Below are positions 33,401-57,307 of a DNA stretch of 64,000 nucleotides, one piece after another. The notes under the pieces were generated by a model. That model worked only from the letters and a program-made list of their open reading frames with translations, searched no databases and was not told where the DNA came from. Position 1 is the stretch's first letter, and every line of letters begins with the position of its first letter. The position numbers and the translations under genes were made by a program. Source of the stretch: Neoarius graeffei (Eukaryota > Chordata > Actinopteri > Siluriformes > Ariidae); contig NC_083587.1 of assembly GCF_027579695.1 (NCBI RefSeq), forward strand, positions 53,206,021 to 53,270,020, written 5' to 3'.

Positions 33401-33973
33401 TTTCGCCGGTTTGTTTACATTCTAAGCAGAAATTATTTTGTCGGACGTTTTGTATAAAGTTTTTATTTAACGAATTTGCAAAAAATAAAAACGCTCTGTT
33501 TCTCAAAATCCAGTGAATGTGGATAGAATAAAACAGTTATTCCATTCAATATCGCTGTACATGGCTTATAGTTGATTCGGTGCTACGCGCCTCATCAACT
33601 ACCAGTTCATGTACGACTTGATTTCATGGAATAACTTAATTGTACTGTTTCTTCTGCGTTAAATCATCGCTGCCGTGCAAAAGCAAACTGCCGTATCTGT
33701 ATATTGTGTTGGTTGCAAAAGACGGTTTAGTAGCATCACCTATTTGCGATTGGACCGTCTTTTGTCACAGACACAATATGCAGATACTGCAGTTTGCTTT
33801 TGCACAGCAGATCGTGTCCAAGGCTTTAGTGCTACCAAGCACACAATAGGCAACATGTCTTACTGAATATTAGAACTATAAAATACCAGCGGCGCTGTCA
33901 TATGAACCCTGATGATCAAATTTGCTAATCAACAAGGTTGTATTCAGAAGGGTATCTAGTTACAACTTACCAT
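22084..33973 (-). CDS. Single-RRM protein with PABP-type RRM, 8 exons
   Basis: Exons on the minus strand: 33973-33971 (ATG), 32320-32159, 31926-31863, 30831-30779, 30677-30620, 30508-29979, 22745-22650, 22332-22084. All introns are GT-AG and all phases agree, giving 404 residues. Residues 1-76 are rich in Y, P, H and Q (low complexity). 115-290 hold two Trp-acidic motifs (LTWGEMMD, LPWEELMN) and a charged EQAEDVLLK repeat linker. The RRM spans about 292-367, with RNP2 LYIQDI and RNP1 RGYGYIRY (331-338). It is closest to RRM4 of cytoplasmic poly(A)-binding proteins, so poly(A) or A-rich RNA binding is likely by inference. The other three RRMs and the MLLE domain are absent. Intron 6 (7.2 kb) is full of transposons. 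I do not recognise a named orthologue. The weakest points are exon 1 and the exon 6-7 junction. Confidence 0.68.
22650..22745 (-). CDS. RRM gene exon 7 (RNP2 half of the RRM)
   Basis: 32 codons in phase 0 at both ends, acceptor TTCTTTAG, donor AAG/GTCAGC. Encodes RVELYIQDIDYSVDTNRLYN and FLPFGKVIRAK, the first half of a PABP-like RRM. Confidence 0.88.
22746..23271. other. Start of intron 6 (3' side), unrecognised
   Basis: A plus-strand open frame at 22986-23315 is not recognised and has no domain; no repeat family is assigned up to the TIR repeat at 23272. Confidence 0.4.
23550..24345 (-). mobile_element. 3' LTR of LTR retrotransposon (with nested SINE)
   Basis: Direct repeat of 26239-26658 once the SINE is removed. 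On the minus strand it runs TGTGG...TATCTGACA. The SINE at 23587-23958 sits inside it. Confidence 0.85.
23587..23958 (-). mobile_element. V-SINE inserted in the LTR
   Basis: Full-length copy with duplication ATGTGCAAAAGT / ATGTGCAGAAGT (23575-23586, 23959-23970). Confidence 0.92.
24364..24425. repeat. (CA)n microsatellite
   Basis: About 30 uninterrupted CA units inside the LTR element, just upstream (plus strand) of its 3' LTR boundary. Confidence 0.97.
24430..25860 (-). CDS. Ser/Pro/Glu-rich repeat ORF region of the LTR element
   Basis: Overlapping minus-strand frames read as low-complexity acidic protein: SSPELE, PEPEPEPVPQPASES and three GYEG-VPPP units. The clearest frame starts MPEADTAAEEAIALE (25849) and ends at 25325; others are open at 24701-25243 and 24328-24654. 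A 126-bp (42-codon) unit repeats three times (CAGGGCTGG at 24859, 24985, 25111). Because the repeat length is a multiple of three, more than one frame stays open, so open length alone is weak proof of coding. It sits where pol would be expected. Function unknown. Confidence 0.4.
25901..26221 (-). pseudogene. Gag-like fragment of the LTR element
   Basis: An ATG at 26221 follows the 5' LTR, but codon 9 is TAG; an open frame resumes from 26191. IWVTFMISWLTGQARQWAE matches the conserved Gag pattern (x-F-ISLLTGRA-x-WA) of Ty3/gypsy retrotransposons. It is short and lacks a zinc knuckle. Confidence 0.6.
26239..26658 (-). mobile_element. 5' LTR of the LTR retrotransposon
   Basis: About 420 bp, closely matching 23550-24345. 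AATAAA on the minus strand near 26282 fits the R-region signal. Confidence 0.88.
26950..27060. repeat. Hairpin H, copy 1
   Basis: AACAGTTATTCCAC and GTGGAATAACTGTT end a palindrome with arms TCGTCGTACATG / CATGTACGACTCGA. It directly follows repeat W, as it does at 33030 and 33533. Confidence 0.8.
27061..27765. other. Unassigned intron sequence
   Basis: A minus-strand frame at 27335-27616 (93 codons) with a hydrophobic centre is not recognised. No TIRs are seen here. Confidence 0.35.
28284..28471 (-). mobile_element. tRNA-derived SINE (second family)
   Basis: On the minus strand: GGGAGCGCAGGTGGCCAAGT with A-box-like TGGCCAAGTGGTTAGAG and B-box GGTTCGAGCC, followed by a non-tRNA body. Different from the V-SINE family. 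Confidence 0.7.
29213..29565 (+). mobile_element. V-SINE
   Basis: Nearly full length (one 12-bp internal deletion in the core), duplication ATGAAAACACTT (29201-29212, 29566-29577). Confidence 0.92.
29979..30508 (-). CDS. RRM gene exon 6 (charged linker)
   Basis: Acceptor TTGTCCAG at 30509-30510, donor AAGAAG/GTACAG at 29978. Encodes the Trp-acidic motifs and the EQAEDVLLK repeats, ending KDHRKNKK in phase 0. If the donor is not used the frame ends VQQ-stop at 29967, which would give a shorter product without the RRM. A second GTAAGA at 29992 is out of phase with exon 7. Confidence 0.7.
30620..30677 (-). CDS. RRM gene exon 5
   Basis: Acceptor TTTGTCTCAG, donor CG/GTAAAC; encodes CEDGRINTPQAHAADVLTL plus one base. 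Confidence 0.68.
30779..30831 (-). CDS. RRM gene exon 4
   Basis: Acceptor TTATTTCAG, donor CTG/GTAAGA; encodes AGVDHLAPQLPQDVQTPL including the split first codon. Confidence 0.68.
30950..31680. repeat. ~300-bp tandem repeat, locus 1
   Basis: About 2.4 units; GATCAGTCCTGTAGGAGGAG-type starts at 31023, 31325 and 31624. The same repeat occurs inverted at 52960-53540. It lies in intron 3 of the RRM gene. Confidence 0.85.
31683..31818 (-). mobile_element. tRNA-derived SINE (third family)
   Basis: Minus strand: GGCTGAAGGTGGCACAGCGG with A-box-like TGGCACAGCGGGTAGCG and B-box GGTTCGATCC. Joined directly to the tandem repeat. Confidence 0.6.
31863..31926 (-). CDS. RRM gene exon 3 (Gln-rich)
   Basis: Acceptor is a CAGCAG tandem; encodes QQQQHTTATPAGFYPGDGQI with donor GTGGTAAGG. 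Use of the second CAG would drop one Gln. Confidence 0.68.
32159..32320 (-). CDS. RRM gene exon 2 (Tyr/Pro/His-rich)
   Basis: 54 codons, phase 0 at both ends, acceptor TTCCTTCAG, donor CAG/GTATAA. Starts FQPQQIFYILPATNPPHPVV; P, H and Y make up about half of the residues. Confidence 0.68.
32464..33140 (+). mobile_element. Repeat W plus hairpin H, copy 2
   Basis: W spans 32464-33027 and H 33030-33140. Coding-like frame from 32563 (MVERVAEPTEDEIKSLLENK) ends KKATKYGIKVFDG before GGTAAGAA. That block resembles the N-terminus of Crypton/DUF3504-type proteins with an exon end (weak inference). It is in intron 1 of the RRM gene. Confidence 0.7.
33144..33638 (+). mobile_element. Repeat W plus hairpin H, copy 3 (tandem, shortened)
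   Basis: W spans 33144-33531 with an internal deletion of the coding-like block; H follows at 33533-33638. Head-to-tail with copy 2. Confidence 0.7.
33675..33809. repeat. Hairpin MITE
   Basis: GTGCAAAAGCAAACTGC and GCAGTTTGCTTTTGCAC end a palindrome; ACGG loops pair as well (AAAGACGGT / ACCGTCTTTT). Confidence 0.75.
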
Positions 33974-34229
33974 TTTCCAAAGAGGATGGTGTTGAAGGTG
34001 AAGAGCGACAGCTGAAGTATGCAGCGAATTGCTCAGTCTGAGATGCGAATCGTGTGGTCCAAGATGCAAATTGTGTGGTCCAAGATGTGAATTGTGTGTT
34101 TTGATATGTGAATCGTGTGGTCTGAGATGTGTAAAATGTGAAATGCAGTGTGTGTTGTGTGGTCACTGGATTCTGTTCTGAATTCTGAATGTCATTGTTG
34201 ATGTCCCTTTCCTCATAGTATTCCAGCAT
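33971..34229 (-). other. RRM gene exon 1 (5' UTR and start codon)
   Basis: A strong donor ATG/GTAAGT at 33970-33971. Only exon 2 in phase 0 follows, so the ATG at 33973-33971 (A at -3) must be the start and the rest is 5' UTR. The UTR has ~21-24-bp tandem units (ACCACACGATTC..TCT). A competing 86-codon frame from 34229 (MLEYYEERDINND) is open but out of phase with exon 2. Confidence 0.5.
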
Positions 34230-34239
34230 GCAAAACACT

Positions 34240-35370
34240 TACTGTAGGATGGCAGTGTAAGACATTTACTGTTTGATAGCCCCTAACCCATCCTACAGTA
34301 AATATTTTACACTATTTGTAACCATATTATGTTTACGTGCCAAGAATTTAAGATATGATGGGCTCAGCCCCAAGAGGCCTCACTCAATTTTGTTCCAAGT
34401 TTCTTAAATGCTCTCGAATAGTTTCATACTGGTGTTTTCATGGTTTAAAGGTAGACTGCCTTTCAGACTTTTCAAGTTTAGGTCATAAAAAGAATTTTTC
34501 CCCGACACCCAAATATTTTTGTTTAGTGGACCAAAAGTTACTGAATTCAAATCACAGACTTCCAATTTTATGAGTTTTTTTTTATAGAACATTTAATGAA
34601 TTTTGGGCCACATGGCCCTAAATTCTCTGCTATTTTTTCCTGCTTCAGCATGACGCAGTGCAAGATACTACGTCATGCATCACGTGGTGGGCTTTCCCTG
34701 TTCACGCAAGGCACTGTGGGATACAAATTTGAAACAAGAGAGAAAAGTATGTCTCTTTACACACTCATCCAGAAGGGTAATTTTGCACAAGGCCATCTGT
34801 CTACAACAGAAAAAAATAAAATAAAACACGTCTGGAAAAATCCCAAGGGAGTCTGGAGCCAGATTCGTGACGTTACCTGCGGAAGCGCCAGCAGGCTGCG
34901 CGAGCTTTGCACGGTTTCAGTGCACAGCCTGTGTAGACCAAGCGCTCCCATTTCTCTCTCGTTGTCCGGTCTTTTGGAAAACGATGAGTACTAATCCCAT
35001 CAAGATTGGTGTTGCTACACCCTCCTACGATACATCTGTTAACCATTTTAATAATTACGCGATAACATTGAAGAAACTTGCAGAAAACCACCAGGTCGTT
35101 TTCTCATAAACAAACCAGCGCTGACGTAGGATTCAGAAGGAGGCGTCCTGCAGATGATGTCACGAAAATCAGTGTTTGCTGGGAAATTCAAATGTCAAAT
35201 TTTTTCAGAGGTGGACCAATTTGCCTCAAATGGCTTGATTTCAACTGAATTTTTCTGGTATTGCGCAAGTTAAAAAAATTGCACAAAATGCAAAATGTTA
35301 GAGATATTTGACCAAAGTCAAATATAAAATAGGAGAATTACATTGATCTTGCTCCTGAATTTACCCGTGA
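34240..35370. other. Unassigned repeat with THAP exon
   Basis: 34240-34330 contains a short inverted repeat around CTTACTGTAGGATGG. The remainder looks like one decayed DNA element around the THAP exon at 34873-35046, but no matching ends were found. Confidence 0.35.
34873..35046 (-). pseudogene. THAP domain exon
   Basis: ATG at 35046 opens MVNRCIVGGCSNTN, then STHRFPKDRTTREKWERLV: the C-x(4)-C, the FP and the Trp of a THAP domain in order. The second cysteine/histidine pair is not in frame. Confidence 0.6.
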
Positions 35371-35376
35371 TATGCA

Positions 35377-36131
35377 CTTTAAAGCAGATAAAAAGAACCC
35401 AGTTAAACAAATGAGGCAAAAATATTATACTTGGTCATTTATTTATTGAGGAAAATGATCCATTATTACATATCTGTGAGTGGCAAAAGTATGTGAACCT
35501 CTAGGATTAGCAGTTAATTTGAAGGTGAAATTAGAGTCAGGTGTTTTCAATCAATGGGATGACAATCAGGTGTGAGTGGGCACCCTGTTTTATTTAAAGA
35601 ACAGGGATCTATCAAAGTCTGATCTTCACAACACATGTTTGTGGAAGTGTATCATGGCACGAACAAAGGAGATTTCTGAGGACCTCAGAAAAAGCGTTGT
35701 TGATGCTCATCAGGCTGGAAAAGGTTACAAAACCATCTCTAAAGAGTTTGGACTCCACCAATCCACAGTCAGACAGATTGTGTACAAATGGAGGAAATTA
35801 AACACCATTGTTCCCCTCCCCAGGAGCGGTCGACCAACAAAGATCACTTCAAGAGCAAGGCGTGTAATAATCGGGGAGGTCACAAAGGACCCCAGGGTAA
35901 CTTCTAAGCAACTGAAGGCCTCTCTCACATTGGCTAATGTTAATGTTCATGAGTCCACCATCAGGAGAACACTGAACAACAATGGTGTGCATGGCAGGGT
36001 TGCAAGGAGAAAGCCACTGCTCTCCAAAAAGAACATTGCTGCTTGTCTGCAGTTTGCTAAAGATCATGTGGACAAGCCATAAGGCTATTGGAAAAATGTT
36101 TTGTGGACGGATGAGACCAAAATAGATTTCA
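35377..36131 (+). mobile_element. Tc1 element, 3'-truncated
   Basis: The 5' flank matches, in reverse, the copy ending at 42577 (GGATCTATCAAAGTCTGATC and neighbours). Sequence stops within the transposase at KIDF. Confidence 0.8.
35654..36131 (+). pseudogene. Tc1 transposase, N-terminal part
   Basis: MARTKEISEDLRKSVVDAHQ begins the paired-like domain; LPRSGRPTKIT is the hinge; LWTDETKID retains the first catalytic Asp. TAA after HVDKP at 36080-36082 interrupts it, and the second and third catalytic residues are lost. Confidence 0.85.
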
Positions 36132-36225
36132 CTGATTTTATGAAATCGAAAGGCTGTCTTGTGCATTCAGTACACCAGTGAACCAACTGCATTGGTATAC
36201 TAATATACTACTTAGGACAGTAGTA

Positions 36226-36960
36226 CATTGTGTGAGAGACAGTCCAAACCAGAGGAAATTACACTCACCGAACACTTTGAGCAACACTGTAGGCTACTAA
36301 TACTGGGTCGAGCCTCACTTTGCTCTCAAGACCGCCTCAATTCTTCGTGTTATGGATTCCATGAGATGCTGGAAACTTTCCTTTGAGATTCTAGTCCATG
36401 TTGACATGATTGCGTCACACAAATCCTTAAGATTTTTCAGGTGCACGTTCATGCTGCTAATCTCCTGTTCTACCACATCCCAAAGTCGTTCCATTGGACC
36501 CAGATCTGGTGATTGGGAAGGCTGGGAAAACTGGATAGCAACATTGTTATGTTGATGAAGCCAGTTTGAGACAACTTTTGCTTTGTGACATTGTGCATTA
36601 TCATGCTAGAAGTAACTATTAGAAGACGGGCAAATTGCGGCCATGATGGGATGCTCAGGGTCATCAACAGTACTCAAAAACACCATGGCATTTAAGCGAT
36701 GATTGATCGGTGTTAACAGGCCCGATTTATCACAAGAAAACATTCCCCACACCATTACACCACCTCCACCATCCTGGACTATTGACACAAGGAGGTTGGG
36801 TCCATGGATTCATGCAGTTGGCACCAAATTCTGACCTGACCATCTGTGTGCCTTAGCAGAAATCAAGATTCACCAGACCAGGCTACATTTTTCCAGTCTT
36901 GTTTTGGCAACTCTGTGCCCACTGCAGCCTCAGCTTAAACCTAACTTAAAGGGAACTGTG
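36226..36960 (-). pseudogene. Tc1-like transposase relic, C-terminal half
   Basis: Minus-strand pieces read VQDGGGGVMVWGMFSC, then HDNAQCHKAK after a stop, then SQSPDLGPMERLWDV: the second Asp and the Glu of the DDE triad. Stops and shifts make it non-functional. A different Tc1 family from its neighbour. Confidence 0.75.
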
Positions 36961-37530
36961 GGTTATGAGGACATCTGATATAATGAAATGACTGATACAG
37001 AGATGTGCATATTAAGTATTTTATTAAAATATGTATAAAAACAGGATATATATAAAGCATACATATTGATCATGATAAATATGTTGTCTGCATAATTCAA
37101 CATTACAGGTTTACAGTCATACACTTTCATACATAATTGGGGATATATACATTTTTTTTTTGCATTAACTGGCAGTGGTGATATGTACCCTGGTAACAAG
37201 GAGATCCCTCAGTCTACAGCAGGTAACTGAGAGAAAAGTAGCAGTTTCTCTGAAAAGCTTAAAACAGCAGCAGCTTAGACCTGAGACTGAATAAAGGAAG
37301 AATACCTGGAGTATGTTGTAAAACGGGACACACTTGGAGTGTTGAAGTGTGCATACGTGAGCAAAGAGCAACATGTCCAGCTTGAAACATCTGATTTCCA
37401 CTCAGTTTTCTTGAAGCCGTGATCTGTCTGTGGTTTTGACATGGTTAGAACACACTACATATACACACACACACGCACATACATATATACGTGTGTGTGT
37501 GTGTGTATATATGTATGCGTATGTGCACGA
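36961..37530 (-). other. nkd2: Probable nkd2 3' UTR
   Basis: Directly downstream of the nkd2 stop, with no transposon seen. AATAAA on the minus strand at 37020-37025 would give a 3' UTR of about 500 bp. A short GT/TA tract lies at 37460-37512. Confidence 0.5.
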
Positions 37531-52499
<14,969 letters not shown>

Positions 52500-52940
52500 C
52501 TAAAAGACAGAGAGAGAGAGAGGGAGGGGGTGTTAGTGAGGCAGCGATGACACGCTGCACATCCGTCTGCTTATCGTCTTCAGGCTCTGTGAATGTCTTT
52601 AACAAACAGTTTTATTAGAATGACTGTTCCTGTGCTCGTCCCGGGACTCCTTTTCATGATCTGATCACATTTTACAACACATTCATTCCCGTTTCCTTTT
52701 TCTTTACATGACTGCATCCATGATTTAATGACATAATCCCTCTATCTGATGTCGCCAGGAAGAGGACGAGTTCTCTTTTCAATCTGGTTCCTCTCAAGGT
52801 GCTTTCCTCATGTCTTCTCACCCTACATTCATGCTAGTCTCGTTCAAATCGTGTCACTTGTAGTTAGCTCTTCCAGGCCGCAGGCCAGATGAGCTTATGC
52901 GATCATGCGTCATCCGTTGTCCATCATCGTCATCTGTCTA
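52500..52940. other. nkd2 intron, unassigned
   Basis: A GA tract lies near 52511-52523; no repeat ends or ORF were recognised. Confidence 0.45.
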
Positions 52941-53545
52941 TAATTTACAAAAGAAAGAAAAGGAAAAAACAAAAACACTCGCTCCTTCAGGATTGATCAG
53001 ATTTCGATCAAACTCGTATGCAATGTTCCCCAGGTTGGTCTGTATAAAAGTCGTCGAGATGGTGGCTCAACTTTTCATATTTACGACTTCATGGGCGTTT
53101 GAAAATTTTGGGGCGACTCGTCACATTAAATGCTACTCCTCATAAACTGCTAGGACGTTTTCACTGAAACTCACCCAGAAGACTCTAAAGACATATTCCA
53201 ACAAGAATTGTTCACTAGATGGTGGTGCGACTTTTCATATTTACGACTTCATGGGCGTTTGAAAATTTTGGGGCGACTCGTCACATTAAATGCTACTCCT
53301 CATAAACTGCTAGGACGTTTTCACTGAAACTCACCCAGAAGACTCTAAAGACATATTCCAACAAGAATTGATCACTAGATGGCACCACCTGCCATGGATG
53401 CAGCTACACAGGGGTCATATGCAATTTCACAAAAATCGCTACTCCTCCTACAGGATTGATCAGATTTCAAACTCGCACACAACAACAGTGGCTGGTATGA
53501 GCTCCAGCCTCATTGAGGCTATTTTTTGTTACTAGTGGCCATGCA
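52941..53545. repeat. ~300-bp tandem repeat, locus 2 (inverted)
   Basis: Reverse complement of the 30950-31680 repeat. Within it a ~152-bp piece is duplicated almost perfectly (about 53070-53220 and 53222-53372). Confidence 0.88.
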
Positions 53546-53732
53546 GTGACCACTAATGTTGTCGCTGGATGGCATAAACTGTAGTGTTTATGAGTTCTGA
53601 TGAGAAACGGTAGTAGATATACAGAACATAACTCCTAAAGCTATTAACACTGGTTAAACACAAATAAAAAAAGCACTGGAGTAAGCAGTCTGAAAATCGG
53701 CTGTTTGATTTACATGTTACATGAGAACCTCT

Positions 53733-54100
53733 GGTGGCACGGTGGCGTAGTGGTTAGTGCTGTCGCCTCAGAGCAAGGAGGTCTGGGTTCGAGCCCCGTG
53801 GCCGGCGAGGGCCTTTCTATGCAGAGTTTGCATGTTCTCCCTGTGTCCGCGTGGGTTTCCTCCGGGTGCTCCAGTTTCCCCCACAGTCCAAAGACATGCA
53901 GGTTAGGTTAACTGGTGACTCTAAATTGAGCGTAGGTGTGAATGTGAGTGTGAATGGTTGTCTGTGTCTATGTGTCAGCCCTGTGATGACCTGGCGACTT
54001 GTCCAGGGTGTACCCCGCCTTTCGCCCGTAGTCAGCTGGGATAGGCTCCAGCTTGCCTGCGACCCTGTAGAACAGGATAAAGCGGCTACAGATAATGAGA
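53733..54100 (+). mobile_element. V-SINE
   Basis: Full length; probable duplication TGAGAACCT / TGAGAAACT. Confidence 0.9.
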
Positions 54101-54289
54101 TGAGAAACTTAGACTACCAAAATCTGACACGTTTGCTAAATTATATTTTACATAAATTTTACTCCTTTACATCAGTATTAATATCAGTGTTTATCCTTCT
54201 CCAGGCCCTACTCTAAAATAAAAAGTCAGTGTAAAACCTATAAACCAAAAGCGCAATCAGTGCGCCTATATTAAAAAACTATGAACACA

Positions 54290-54570
54290 CACTTACTTTG
54301 CGAAGTATTGAGTTGCGTTGCTGACACATTACCGAGCCTTATTTCCTTGTTTGGTTTCCTGATCCCTGATTTCCTGTTTCTCGTCTTTGATTCTGCCGAG
54401 TCTACAATAGCCTGTTTGTTCCTCGCTCGACCTATCGCCTGTTTCACTGTTTTTGCCCGCCGTTCTGGATTGTTTACCATCTTCACTTGTATTAATAAAC
54501 ACACCTTCTGCACTTACATCCGTCTCCCAACCATCTCTGACCGAATACTTTGCACTCCCTGACAGAGAGA
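54290..54570 (+). mobile_element. LTR 3' fragment
   Basis: AATAAACACACC near 54494 followed by CTTACATCCGTCTCCC and GAATACTTTGC, matching in order the R/U5 end and the following bases of the LTR element at 26239. The 5' part and internal region are absent. Confidence 0.5.
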
Positions 54571-55031
54571 AGCACATTCACCTGTTCATACGTCACGCTC
54601 AGGAACAAAGTACTGTTAATGGCGCTGAAACAGCCACCGTCAAATGGTGCGGTTGGAGTCTTGGACTCTGACTCGACTCAGATCAATAGTGGACTTGACT
54701 TGAAATTTTTTTAATGACTTGAACTTCAACACTGGGGACTCGAGGTTTAGTGACTCAACACCAATACTGAGTAATAAATTGTAGAACGCTCCATCTGTGG
54801 TATCATCGTTTCCCTTTAATAAAAGGCATTAGGGTTCGATTTAAAATATTACCAAACCAAACAGTAATCACAGCTAGTGCATAGTGTTAGTCCAGAATTT
54901 GAGACGCAGCCACACACAAGAGACTTTTCAATGGATAATCGTTAATGTTTTTACTCAAAGCAACCATGAAGGGCACAATAAGGACATAATTTCCATAGTT
55001 ATTTCAACTCTTAAGCCTTAAGCTGTGTGTA

Positions 55032-55080
<49 letters not shown>

Positions 55081-55421
55081 GCTAAATGATTCTGGCTGGA
55101 AAATCACTGGAAAATTCTTCCACAGTGACCTGGAAGTGATTAAAAGTTCGGCGCTCAACAGGGAAACACGGCAGAAACCAGAGAAACGGAGATTGTCTGT
55201 CATGCAGCTCATCAAGCCATGCCACAAAAATGCAAAACCTCACACACCGACTCATGGATCCCGACCTGTTTGGCGTTACAAGAAAAAAAACAAACAAACA
55301 AACATGCAGACTGCTGTAAATCCAAACACCACACACACACACCTGAACTCATGTTTACAGCAGACGCACTGAAATCCTGACTGAACGTGCTTCTGAGACA
55401 TCGAGGAGACGGACACTCCGC
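54571..55421. other. Spacer with (GT)n microsatellite
   Basis: GT tract at 55028-55080 (about 26 units). The rest shows no supported gene; a splice-flanked stretch at 55337-55421 is discussed among the rejected items. Confidence 0.6.
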
Positions 55422-56025
55422 ACTGCAAAAAATAAAAATCTTAGGAAGTTTATTTGTCTATTTTCAAGTCAGAACATCTAGCCACCCTTATTATAAGACA
55501 TAATTGCCCAACAAGCAAAACCTCATTTAGCTAGAAAGGCTAGTTTTTAGACAGTCCATCTTGAAAATCTTGTATAGACAAAATGTCTTGAAAAAGTCTT
55601 ACTTGGAGCACCTTTGAAAATAAAACAAGTTTTTTTTAAAACAAGTAAGTACATTTTGGACATTTGTCAAATGCGGTTCATCTTGTTTCAAGAAAAAAAA
55701 CAAAGTATGCTTGTTTTGGGAATAAATGAACTTTACTGAAATCAGGCAGCAATCAAAACAAACAAACAAACAAACAAAAACAAATAGTCAGTGCCCCCAA
55801 AATGCATTGTTGCTTTGGCGTTGTGTAAGCACTGTAAGTCAAAACGCGTAGACGTTTGGGTCACCTTGCATATCCTAAGTTTACTGCGACTGTTTTCTCA
55901 GTCATTCAGAGTGAGCTCCTTCTAGATGCTGTACAGACTCTAGACCAGACAAGTGCCTTCAAAAAGGCTATGAGTGAGTGGAAGGCGTTTTAGTGAGGGC
56001 TTTTTGGAATGCTGTGAGTTAAGTT

Positions 56026-57307
56026 CAGGGCTTTGAACCAGAATTTTTTTCCTATTGGTTCGTTCCGAACAGAAACGGAATTTTAACGTTTCCGGTTTTG
56101 GGTTCCACCATTAAATAGACGTTCCCGAACCGGTTAGAACAAAAAAATTTCGTTCCCGGAACGGTTAATTACGTTCCCTGTCAGCTGTTTAACAAATGGC
56201 TATAAAATTATGTCTCTGTCTCATCCAGCTTAAGCCAAATGTAGGCTAATTCTATTACAACCTTCATTAAATAAGACAAGAAATAATTCAAAACAATTAT
56301 TATTTCAAATGTTGGTGATTTGGATTCTCAGTATGTCTTCCCATCTACACAAACAGAAAAAGTGCCAAAAATGAAAGATAATTCGTTTAGTGTGTTACCA
56401 AAGGCTAGTCAGGCCCTATAGAGGGCTACCGCATGACGTCACCGCGCCGCGAGATTTTGTTAGGCGCCATATTGGAAGACCAAGTACACATCTATGCAAG
56501 TACATACATACATAAAACAAACTACACCTGAAATGTAGCCAGGGCCGGTTCTGCCCTAATCTGGACCCGGGTGCAACATCGCGCAACCCCCCCCAAAAAA
56601 ACCACACACCAGTCTAAATCAGGACAACCATCACATAACTATAAACATTTTATATCAACTATTTTAACTAAATGGGCTATAATAAATAAGCCTGCAGGCA
56701 GCCACGGCGGGCTGCCTCAGAAAAGTAACCATTTGTCCTACCTTAAAACTCATTTTGCATTTTCTGCCTCCTTTTTTGTATTTTCGACCCTCCGTTTATT
56801 TTCTTTTCTGAAAACCCGATTTGTGTCCAGACATTTTGTTCTGCTACCAACGAACTAACTCGTCAGGTCTCGTCTCTCGAGCCCGCGATGATTCCCGTGG
56901 GAAGGGCAACAACTGATACATTTTTACAAACAGCCAATAGGGAGGTTGCAACGTTCAGGCTGTTCTTTGCTCAGAGACTCAGTAATGCACTTACTCACTC
57001 ATTATCACGTGGAGACGTGATAGTAGTCCACCTTCCCGCTCTCTCCATTCAGTCAGCGAACGTCACACAGGAAGTGAACCCCAGCGGGTCATAGAAACTT
57101 GCGCAGGAGAAGAATGACTTTTTTATTTGTAGGCTACGGAAACTTTGAGGAACGAAATAAAAACCGGTATTAACCGGTTACCATTATTTTTAATAAGCGT
57201 TTCTGTTCCGGAACATAAAAAATAATAAAGTTTCTGGTTTCGTTTCTGTTCCATGTGAAATAGAAAAAGTTCCCAGTTTTCGTTCCTTGAACCGGTTCAA
57301 AGCCCTG
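56026..57307. mobile_element. Non-autonomous hAT element
   Basis: Ends CAGGGCTTTGAACC and GGTTCAAAGCCCTG, exact 8-bp duplication GTTAAGTT (56018-56025, 57308-57315). Extended arms share GAACCGG and GTTCCG motifs. No transposase is recognised. Confidence 0.95.

Noticed and set aside
33971-34229. 86-codon frame MLEYYEERD... as the coding start of the RRM gene
   Set aside because: It leaves phase 1 at the donor, while exon 2 is open only in phase 0; no linking exon was found. Kept as a finding, not as the CDS.
55337-55421. Minus-strand stretch with TTTTTGCAG before and GGTGTGTG after, looking like an nkd2 exon
   Set aside because: None of its frames joins the phase-0 start of the exon at 52499 without a stop, and the acceptor lies at the edge of the CACTGCAAA transposon end.
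56571-56858. Frame MQHRATPPKKTTHQSKSGQP inside the hAT element as a transposase
   Set aside because: No hAT motif (no BED finger, no dimerisation block), and low-complexity start over a C/A-rich run.
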